From Seminavis robusta (taxonomy: Eukaryota > Bacillariophyta > Bacillariophyceae > Naviculales > Naviculaceae): a stretch of 64,000 bases of DNA. The notes beneath the pieces were generated by a model, which saw only the letters and a list, made by a program, of their open reading frames with translations, ran no database searches and was not told the origin of the DNA. How positions within the stretch are numbered: the first letter of the stretch is position 1; each line of letters starts with the position of its first letter. The translations under genes and the position numbers were made by a program. Positions 54,601 to 64,000 of this stretch are shown in pieces. The stretch is from positions 62,001-126,000 of the forward strand of contig CAICTM010000046.1 in the NCBI GenBank assembly GCA_903772945.1, written 5' to 3'.

Positions 54601-57600
54601 AAGTCCACGATGCCGCTGTAGTCAACATTTTGAAAAATTCCATCAAAGTTGGTGATTGCAGCGACATCCCACTGGGGCACAGGACCGAAAACTTGGATTG
54701 GCAAGGCTGTAGAGCTAAAGTTGGCAGCTTCCACAGCTAGAATGGCATTTCTCAGCTCTTGCGTTGTGGTGAAAGGTATGGTTTCCGTGGAGCAAATATA
54801 GCAGAAGGGACCAGCCCTGGATGATATTGGCCCTTGTGTCTCTGGGCAATTCGTGCCAGCAAATGTAGTTGTGCCACCAAAAAAACTGGAAAATATTGTA
54901 GACTCTGGCAGGAGACTCTGCCAACTGCAAAGGTTCTGGTTAAAATTAGAGGCACCAGCAAAAGAAGCTCTGGCTGTGCTCAGCGACCTCAATGACCATC
55001 CAGATAAATCTTGGTTAAATGCTGTCGCATCGGCAAACATGCTGTCGACTTTAAATTGGAGAGGAACACTGTTAGTAATTTGATCCAGGCTCCAGGTTAC
55101 ATTTGAAAAAGACTCACTATCTGTCACAGAACTCAAATTCCATGCTCCAATATTAACATTGAAAGATGTGGCGCCAGAAAACATGGATGAGGCTGACTCT
55201 ATTGACGATACTTCCCACGAGGAAACATCGCCATTGAAAGAAGTAGCTCCTTGAAACATTGATGAAGTTGTTATCAAAAGTGGAAGCTGCCAGGGAAGGT
55301 CTGAAGAAAAGACAGTCGCCCCCGCAAACATATGGTCACTGAAAGCCAAAGAATTTGGTTGCCAGTTGGATACATCACTTATGAAAGATGTGGCCCCAGA
55401 AAACATGTACCTTCCATCCGTCAGTACAGAGGGCCGCCACCTGTTCCGTGTAGTGTACATCAAGCAGTTACAAGACCTGTGAGTCAAGAACAACAAAGTG
55501 AGAAAGATACATATCATGTACCCACCTGGATAAATCAGAGTTGAAAATCGAAGCCTGTGAAAACATGGCGAAACCAGTGATTAGGGATACAGGATTCCAG
55601 TTGCTGAGGTCCTGGTTGAAGGAGGTTGCACTTCTGAACATAGATTCTGCATCTTTTAGTTTGCTAATGTCCCAGTTTCCGATAGCTCCATTGAAGGCAC
55701 TGGATTCAAACTGCAGGAAGAATGCATGAACAAATGAGTTCATATCAAGTATTATTGCTTGGGGGATAGCTAGACAAACGACATGCAATGACTCAGTTTA
55801 CCATGAAAGCCATCGTCGTAACTTCAGTTGTCTTCCAATTGCTGAGACTCCCTGTAAATGAGGACCTTGAGAACTATAAACGGGAAGCAGCCACATCCAT
55901 ATGCACAAGATACTGGTAAGGCTAGCATGTGCGCAATTTAGAAACAACACGAGCATTCTTACAGTGGCAATCATGCTTGTAACCTTTCCAGTGGCCCAAC
56001 TGTTGATGACTGGGTTGAAATTGGTGGAAGAAGAGAAAGTCCCTTAACAGCAGCGGCCCAAACAACTGAGCTATCAGTCACAGTCTATAGCATGCAGCAA
56101 GATCAAGACAAAACTTCTTCATAACTTACCACGCATGCTTGTCACAGAAGAGACATCCCAATTATTTAGATTGTATTGCTGAAGAGCGGGATATTCAATA
56201 CCTGAAAAAACCCCTTCCAAGTCAGTGAGCATGCTCACATCCCAGTCTGGCATTGCTCCATATATTTGAAATGGATCTGCGTCAGAACTAAAGTTGGCAG
56301 CATTTGCTGCAACAACAGCTCGTCGAAGTTCATCAGTTGTTTGGAAAGCCTCGTTCCCGGGACATACAAAGCAATAGGGACCTGTGGAAGCAGTGTACGG
56401 GCCTGCAGCTAATGGGCAAGCTGTTCCAGAGAATGTGAATACTGATGAAGAAAAGGTATTTGTAAATACTGCTGTGTCAGGGATGTGATCGAGCCAACTA
56501 CACAGGTTTTGATTGAAGGAGGAGGCTTGTGAAAAAGTTGATCTTGCAGAGCTCAGAGACTGGAGCTGCCAACCCGACAAGTCCCTGTTGAAGGACCCCG
56601 CGGCATAGAACATGTAGTCAACTGGAAGTTGGGATGAACTTCGTTAGTAATTTGACCCAGGCTCCCATTTTCAATAGACGCGAAAGACTTACGATTTGTC
56701 ACAGAGCTCACATTCCATGTATTGATATCTTGGTTGAAGGCTGAGGCAAAGTAGAACATCTCTCGGGCTGATACTACTCCTGAAAAATCCCAATTGCTGA
56801 TGACACCATTGAACATGGACGCTCCATCAAACATGTAGTCGACTATTCGCAATGATGAACTGAAACCAGAAAGATCACTGTTGAAACTTGTAGCTCCATT
56901 GAACATGAACCTCGCAGTTGTAACGGAGTTCGGTTCCCAAGCGCTGAGATCCTGGTTGAACAGTCGGGCCCGTTCAAACATTTGTGCGAAGTCTGTTACT
57001 TTGCTGACATCCCCTGAATTTGTTGGAAGCAGGCATTGAGAGGCACTGTTAGAATTGTATCAAAACTCCATAGCCATCCAAGCACAAGTTTGACCTCACA
57101 AGTTGAAATGTCCCCATTGAATGATGAACTGTAAGCCATGTAATACATGCTGAGCACTTCACCTGTTTGCCATCCTGTCAGTGAACCGTTGAAAGCAGAG
57201 CCTCGAAACTATAACAGTATGAAAAAAGGGAAAAGAGGTTAGAACATAGTCTATGTGGGGTTTTGCATCATTAGTGTGGTATGCTGCACATGCATGTAAC
57301 AACTCACAGTGGATGTCAAGTCAGTCAGTGCCACAGTATTCCAAGAATTCATCATTGGCTGGACTTGAGATCCCGCAAATGTTCGAAACATAGTTGTGAC
57401 ATTAGAAACATCCCAGGAATTCAGATCCAGAGAACCAGAATATCCAATGCCTTCAAAGATCTCATAAAAGCTAGTGATCCTGCTGACGTCCCAGCTTGAA
57501 ATTGGTCCATAAGTTAGAAATGGCTCCAGTGAAGAATCAAATCCAGTGGCATCTGCTGCGAGAATCGCACTTCGCAGTTCCTCAGTAGTTTCAAAAAATG

Positions 57601-60600
57601 CCACAACCGAAGCACAATTGTAACAGTATGGTCCCCCAGAGGCAGAGAATGGACCCTCTGTGGTGGGACAGGCAGTATCAGCAAAGGTGCTAACGCCTCC
57701 AGAGAATGAGTCAGTAAAGTCTGTTGCGGCAGGTACAAAGTTCCTCCAATTGCACAGATTTTGGTTGAAGGAAGAAGCACCAGAAAAGGCAGCTCTTCCG
57801 GAGCTTAAGGATGAGAGCTGCCAACTGTGAACGAAAATTGTGAGATACTTGTCCTGAGGAACAGTTGCTGAATTTCATTTGCTGATGAGAACTAACCTTG
57901 ATAGATCTTGGTCGAATGATGTAGCATCTTGAAACATGAAGTCCATCACTGTCAAAGATGTTACATTCCATGAACTGATGTCTTGGTTGAAAGCGACAGC
58001 ACCACTGAACATGTACTCATTCCTCACAAGATTCCTAACATTCCACCCACTAATGTCACTGTTAAACCTTGTAGCACCAAAAAAGAGATACTGGGCAAAA
58101 CGAATACTATCCACATTCCATCCACTAATGTCGCTGTTGAAGCTTGTGGCACCATAGAACAATGAATCGAGGGTCGTCGCTTGTCCCAAATTCCAGGAAG
58201 AAATATCGCCGTTGAAACGTGTAGCCCCCAGAAACAGAGAATCCATAAATCGAATGTTCCCAACATTCCATGGAACTGCACGATTGAAGGCGGTTGCAGA
58301 TGCAAAAACGTTTGAGAGGGAGAATATGCTAGAAACATCCCAAGTGCTGACATCCCCATTGAAGGATCCGGTGTTTGCAAACATGTAGTCAATGCTTCCG
58401 AAGGAGGAAGTATTCCAGCCTGACAGATCGCTATTGAACAATGTGGCACCGTTAAACAGGTAGAAGGCCGATGTAGCAGAACTTGGCCGCCAACTTGACA
58501 AGTCTTGGTTGAACGACCTTGATTCCAAAATGCATTACGATCGGTGGGGGGTCAATTGCAGCGACTCGATGAAGCACAGAGGTAGTCCCAATCCAAGTTT
58601 ACTCACCTTGCATTCCAAAATGTGTATCGCATGTCCCTGACATTGCCAACATTCCAGCTACCGATTGCGGCGTTGAATGTGGAACTGTAAGCCATCTCAT
58701 TAATAGTGACAACAGAGCTGGTGTCCCATGAGCTGAGGTCCCCTGAGAAAGAGGAAAATTGAAACTGACAGCGCCATAATGTACCAATGGTTAGACAATG
58801 TAAAACCACAATTGGGCAACCAAGATTAATAAGCTTCATTTCTCACCGTTTCAAAGAGGCTTGTCACGGCAGAAACATTCCAGCCATTTATCAGAGGCTG
58901 AAAGTCTGAAGAAGAAAATGCTTCGTCCAGAGTAGTAACACTGGAGGTGTCCCATGCAGTAAGATCTATTGACGGTCCTGAATAAGAAATACCTTGGAAG
59001 ATTTCAAAAAAGTCAGTAATCCTGCTAACATCCCAGACTTCAATTTGACCATATGTTGCATATGGGGATGCCGTGGATGCAAAATCTGCATCAGCAGCAG
59101 CAAGAATCGCACTTCGAAGCTCAGAGTTGGTTTGAAATGCTGCGGTGGAGAAGCACGAAAAGCAATAGGGCCCCGCAGTAACCGAAAAGGGGCCGTCTGT
59201 TGATGGACAGGAAGTACCAGAAAACGTGACTGGCGAATCAGAAAAGAAGCTGGTGAATCGTACTGATGATGGCAATGTGGCCCCCCAAGCACAAAGGTTC
59301 TGGTTGAAGGAAGAGGCTTGCAAGAAAGTGCTCCTTGCCGAGCTCAGTGACTGGAGCTGCCATCCAGATACATCTTGGTTGAAGGGCGCAGCTTGAAACA
59401 TGGTGTCAATGTTGGTCACTGAGCTCATGTTCCATTGATTGATATTTTGATTGAAGTTGGAGAAATAGAACATCCGTTGTGCATCACGAAGACTTTCTGT
59501 ATTCCAGCTGGAGATGTCGCCATCAAAAGAAGAAGTTCCGAACATGCTATACATAGTTGTGACTTTGCCGACATCCCAACTTGACAGATCACCATTGAAA
59601 GCAGACCCAGCAAACTGTGCCAGCAAGGGCAAAAGTTAGTTGTCAGCAAAACAGATCCATGGCCGTGTTTGCTCATAATCCACTCGGGATGTTTCAAGTC
59701 TTCTTACCGTTTCGTACATAGACGCCACATTACTCGTATCCCAATTGTCAATGGCCCCAGAGAATGACGAGAATGCAAACTGTGATCCAATGCAATGGGT
59801 AAGTTCTGCAAATAAATCATGAATTTCTGCTCTTCTCAAGAAGACATCTGGAACTCACCGTTCCATACAGGGTTGTTACTTTGCTTGTATCCCAACTGTC
59901 AATCACTGGCTGGAATGCTGAACTGGCAAATGTTCCTGCCACCACAAAAGCATGTTTGGCGTATTGTTTGAGATTAGCGAGACGATACTTGTCCATGCAT
60001 CAATCTGATAACTTACGGAACATTGAAGACACTTGAGACGTGTTCCAACTACTTAAATCGTATGAGGGACCTTGGTAGTTGGCAAACAAAGAACTGAAGT
60101 CTGTGATTTTGCTGACATCCCATTCAGGCACAGGACCATATGTATCAAACAATCCATTGGTGGGCTGTCCATTCGTTGCTTCAACAAGCTGAATAGCATC
60201 CGAAAGCTCCGTATTTGATGCGAAAGCTAGCCTGCCACAGGTGTAACAAAAGGGACCTTCGCCGGCAGTTCGAGGGTCCAAAACAATAGGACAGGAAGTG
60301 TCACTAGGAAACAATGTACACGTGTCAGACAAATCAGGTTGGCTGAACAAGGCACCAAAAGGAGCTGGCAAAGCGGAAGAACCTACGTGAATGTACTTCC
60401 AAAGCTGGCTGCTGAGGGCAGTGAGGTTCTCCAACTGCAAAGATTTTTATCAAACGCAGTTGCCCCCAAGAACAATCCTACGGCATCAGTCACATTGCTT
60501 GGAGTCCATGATGAAATATCCTGATTGAAGCGTCTGTTGTTGTTGAACATCCCTTGCATGGAGGTAACTTTTGTAACATCCCAGCCAATAATGCCTGCCC

Positions 60601-63600
60601 CATTGAAAGCAGAATCAGCAAACTATGGAGAAGGAGCTGAGCACACAATGATTGTTTCATGCCCTGTGTAGTTTTCTTTCTCCCTTACCATGTACTCCAT
60701 GTTGCTAACTGCAGCCGTATTCCATCCTGAAATGTCTCCTCGAAATGTAGACCCTTGAAACATCCTCGTCATGGCGACAACTCGATCTGTTGTCCAGCTC
60801 GCAATACTTTGCTGAAAATTTGCGTTTCTAAATGTCCCTGACATTGATGTTACTGCAGAAGTGTCCCAGTTGTCCAGTGACTTGTTCGGCCAAGGCAAGG
60901 AAAAGAAATGAGCTTGGGGATAGGATGGCAGTGACTCACAAGTATGCACAACTTACAAATGTTGGTCCTTGATAGTCAAGAAAGACCTCATCAAAGCTGT
61001 CCACAAGTGATACATCCCAAGCATCCATCAGGCCATAAGTTGCATAGACATCTGAAGTGCAATCGTACCGTGCAGATTCAACAGCTCGAATTGCAGAACG
61101 AAGTTCCTGCGAATCTGCAAACGGAACGCCAGCTGCTGTGAAGGCACAGGCATAGTCACTCAAATGTGGAAGGACCCATAATTCCATTTCAAAGGAACCA
61201 AACTGCACCAATTCCAAAGCAGATGCCTCCAAAAGATCCAAAAAATGTTCCCGCGACTCTCTTAGTTGGTTGTCACTGATACTGCCAGAGTTATCCAGAA
61301 ACATTGCTACACGTTGAACCCCAAGGCTTGCCAATCTGCTCAGCTGGCATAGCTCAAACCAATCTTCTGCAAATTCGACGCTCCCATTGTCACGGTCGAT
61401 TTGGGAGTAAATCGTGTTTGGGTCCGACAAAAAGTCTGGTGGGATCTGAAGTGCACTTTGGTCCACACCGCTTGGCTGTAACAAACAGAAATGCCGACTT
61501 GGATATTGAGTTCGAAAAGATGCCCAGTTGGCTGCAATGGCAGCACTGTTGGAAGCTGCCGAATCGTCCACTACAGATATCACTGCAACAATGTTTCCCA
61601 CACTACTGTAGTCTGGGGTTGGTCCAGTAGTTGGGCGGCTGCTCGGTGCATCGGTCGTGGGACTCAGTGATGGGCTCTTTGAGGGTGATGTAGATGGTTT
61701 TGTAGATGGCACCTTTGAGGGTGAAGTAGATGGTTGTGTAGATGGTATGCTGCTTGGTGAGCTGCTTGGCTCTGATGATGGGGAGCTTGAGGGGCTGAGA
61801 GAACTTTGAACCCCCAAAGCGATAATATTCTCTGGTGATAGAATCAGATTCAGTTGGATAAGGAGGGCATTCACATACTCTGGCTGGAACACGTCATCTT
61901 GATTAACCTGTAATTTGCAGACAGCAGAGAGACAAACAATGAGAGAGAGAGATTGTTCCACTTCCATTAATCGAAACGGTACCGTAGCGGGTCGTACCTG
62001 GAGTGTCTTCAGGGCATACACTATGATCCCACTCGCCTCTTGCAAACGCCGACGTTGTCTTCTTCGTCCTTGGTTGATTCGTTCTTGAACGGCAACGCCA
62101 AGCATGGCTGGTGTACACCCGGTGGAATTGTCCAGTCGGGTACTGGCGTTGAAGAACGCTGCTTCAAAGTATGCATTGGAGTAGTCGGAAATGGGTCCCG
62201 ACATGGACACATAGTAGAATAAGTTGAAATTCATCAGTGGCTGATCACATGATTGAGAAGGAGAAGATGACGGAGCAAGAGTAATGGGAGCCATTGTGGG
62301 ATCAAGTGTAGGGCTAGGGGTTGGAGCAGGAGTGGGTTGATTTGTGGGGCTCGGGGTAGGCTGATTGGTTGGATTCGGTGTTGGATTTGGTGTTGGATTT
62401 GGTGTGGGTTGATTGGTAGGCCCAGGGGTGGGTTGATTGGTTGGCAGTGCGGTTGTTGGTGTTGCTGTCGTTGGCGAGGGCGTAGTTGGAGCCGGAGTGA
62501 CTTGCCGCTCCGTACAGCCGCACGATGTGGCTTCCACAGAATCCGAACAGAACACAGTAACATCCGAGTCAACATTGCAAAATGCTGGGGGTAGGCCTCC
62601 TTCAACCTCCGTATCGGTAAACGTAAGCGATTCGAGACTGCTAACCAGATTCCCGAGTTCGACAGGAATCGTCCCTGGAAGGCAAAACAAAATGTAAGAC
62701 CAAAACCGAGACGAGACGAAATCCAGTGCAAGTCTATATGAAGCAGAATGTTTCGTACCTGTAATTGTGTTGTTATCGACCCAAAGATTCCTCAGACCAC
62801 TAGCCACCTCTTCCTGAAGCCTACGATGACGAGTGCCTTTTCCCTCTCGAGACACCGAGGTAGCCGAGGGTGAACCTTTCATGCCAGTAATCTTACCCAA
62901 TTCAGACGGAATCGGCCCGGTCAACTACAATATAAATGCCAAGGGGAAAAGTTGGGTCAGTATCCGCTCTCCCATAGATGCATGTATGTATGAACGATCG
63001 ACCCTCGTCTCTACCGTGACAACCAAAAGTACTTACCGCATTGTCTCGCAACAAGATATCCTTCAAATTGAAGGCATTACCCATTTGCGTGGGGATCGTA
63101 GTTCGAAAGCTGTTTCCGTTCAAGACCAGGAATTTGAGAGTACTCGAACGACCAATTTCCGAAGGTATTGCTCCTCCGACGGCACTATTCCGTTCGACGT
63201 TGAGGGTTTCTAGCCGAGGCAAGGAGATGAACTGCGACGAGATGGATCCCAAAAGTCGATTGTTGCTGGCAGTAAAGGTTCGAAGTGCCGACATGGAATT
63301 GAATTGCTCGGGGATGGATCCATCCAAGGAATTTTGATCGACTTGTAAATCGGACAGTCCCTGCAAGTTGCCCAATGTCGTTGGCAGGGATCCAGCGAAT
63401 CGATTGTTGCGCAAGACCAACGTTTGAATCTGTGATGGTAAAATGTTGGGGATACTGCCCTCGATTCGATTCGACCCGGCCGTCAAGGACCGTAGCTCTT
63501 GTAGACTCACGTACTCGGGCGGCAACGACCCGGTAATGGCATTGTCATCGACGGATAGCTCTCGTAGCGCCACCAAGTTGGCAAAATCACTGGGCAGTAC

Positions 63601-63999
63601 TCCCGACACACGATTAGCACTGACATTGAGATGCTCCAAGGTGGTGACGGTACCGATTTCGGAAGGAAGCGTTCCATTGAGGTTATTGTCTTCAACATCC
63701 AACCGTCGCAACGCCACGAGATTGGCCAAATCACTGGGCAAGACTCCCGTGAGTTGATTGGCGCCGGCGGAAAGATGCGAGAGGGTTCCCAATCGTCCAA
63801 TTTCGGTCGGAATGGTGGAATTCAAACGATTGTCTTCGACGGCCAAATCTTGCAACGCGACGAGATTGCCAACATCCGAGGGCAGCACTCCACTGATTTC
63901 ATTGCCACTAATGTTCAAGAATTCCAAGGAGGACATCATTCCCGTTTCACTGGGGATAGTTCCTCGTAAAAAGTTGGCTCCCAGTTGCAGATTGGTCAA
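51617..63999 (-). CDS. giant mosaic surface protein: LRR, vWA-like, BspA/DUF285 repeats (5' end outside)
   Basis: One minus-strand gene of more than 12.3 kb, open at the right edge. Clear introns are 62925-63036, 62675-62758, 61908-61997 and 60881-60956; about a dozen more short ones follow, and the last exon is 51617-54045. The encoded order is: about fourteen LRRs (63037-63999), a Cys-rich LRR cap (SDSVEATSCGC), a Pro/Thr stalk (TNQPTPNPTPNP), a Cys-containing domain with a Ser/Pro stretch, and a possible von Willebrand A-like domain with AMFLDNSGSIS (a DxSGS metal site). Then come six cassettes marked by GPFCYxC, ELRxAI and WDVSxIT, rich in FNxDLSSWDVSSVTSMxxMF repeats of the BspA/DUF285 type, and finally a tail of over 500 residues of SxxPSxxPS repeats. 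No membrane helix or anchor is seen in the visible part. A secreted or wall-bound adhesion protein is inferred. It could be two genes, but splice phases join all blocks I checked. Confidence 0.72.
51650..53230 (-). repeat. Pro/Ser-rich C-terminal repeat tail of the giant gene
   Basis: More than 500 codons of SPSDAPSLSxxPTxPSDSPS-like units of about 12 and 24 residues. Diatom wall and adhesion proteins often have such extended, probably glycosylated tails. The repeat makes long false frames on both strands. Confidence 0.8.
54700..61120 (-). repeat. six tandem Cys-marked BspA cassettes
   Basis: A block with ELRxAI followed by WDVSxIT recurs near 61090, 60200, 59110, 57575, 56325 and 54755, spaced about 0.9 to 1.6 kb. 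Five of these six are preceded by GPFCYxC or a close variant (not the 61090 copy), and the same Cys motif appears once more near 53270 at the start of the tail. Between them lie the WDVSS repeats and the CSWxxxLP...GTxCP segment. Confidence 0.75.
60957..61620 (-). other. possible von Willebrand A-like domain
   Basis: Within one exon: VGNIVAVISVVDDSAASNS, then a helix, CLLQPSGVDQSALQIPPDF, and VQRVAMFLDNSGSISDNQL, which has a DxSGS metal-binding look. The order strand-DxSGS-helix fits the fold, but here the motif lies late in the domain, so the assignment is tentative. Confidence 0.45.
63037..63999 (-). repeat. LRR array at the right edge
   Basis: About fourteen LRRs of 24 residues with plant-type consensus (LxxLxVxxNxLxGxLPSDxxNLxAL). 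Two neighbouring 72-residue stretches (NxISGVLPSDVGNLVALQDL and NQLTGVLPSDLANLVALRRL, plus a third NRVSGVLPSDFANLVALREL) are near copies, showing recent expansion by three-repeat units. Confidence 0.8.
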
Positions 64000-64000
64000 T

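Noticed and set aside
51617-60950. Bacterial or mycoplasma contamination because of BspA/DUF285 repeats
   Set aside because: The repeats are interrupted by many short GT-AG introns with consistent phase and are spliced to LRR exons of eukaryotic type.
62300-62500. CRISPR-like array from the regular GTTGATTGGT repeats
   Set aside because: Units are short and codon-phased (TNQPTPNPT stalk); there are no distinct spacers.

Overview
The window reads as nuclear DNA of a pennate diatom, possibly close to Seminavis (inference). The signs are short GT-AG introns of about 75-130 bp, a plastid presequence with an ASAFAP-like cleavage motif, secreted leucine-rich-repeat (LRR) membrane proteins without kinase domains, and diatom-style LINE and Ty3/gypsy remnants. 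No operons or bacterial ribosome sites are seen, although several families present (Hint, LON, BspA/DUF285) also occur in bacteria.

Left part, 1-20 kb, is ordinary gene space. It holds a short cytosolic sulfotransferase-like protein (1365-2144, -), a Hedgehog/intein-type Hint-domain membrane protein (4504-6603, -), a plastid-targeted LON-domain protein (7157-8287, +), a five-exon EF-hand secretory protein (8844-10823, +), a multipass membrane protein (11012-11974, -), a type II membrane sulfotransferase (12366-13844, +), a multicopper-oxidase-fold protein that has lost most of its copper ligands (14774-17338, -), and a four-exon secreted protein with repeated Trp-rich domains (18016-19769, +).

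Middle, 20-31 kb, is a minus-strand row of three single-pass LRR proteins. Each has a cytosolic tail, one membrane helix, a Pro/Thr-rich stalk and an LRR ectodomain. The first carries two complete ectodomains in tandem; the second and third are recent duplicates that also share flanking DNA. Two of the three have a reading-frame slip.

31-51 kb is a mobile-element block. It contains a bicistronic LINE (ORF1; endonuclease plus reverse transcriptase) with a capsid-bearing LTR-element fragment inside it, a tyrosine-recombinase remnant, and an LTR-bounded element of about 8.8 kb flanked by CCAC that holds a broken Ty3/gypsy copy. The 8.8 kb element split a small coiled-coil gene whose reading frame resumes on the far side.

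51.6-64 kb (minus strand, open at the right edge) is one very large multi-exon gene: LRRs, Pro/Thr stalk, a possible von Willebrand A-like domain, six Cys-marked cassettes with dozens of BspA/DUF285-type repeats, and a C-terminal Pro/Ser tail. This mosaic surface or adhesion protein and the inactive-looking oxidase are the most unusual items.
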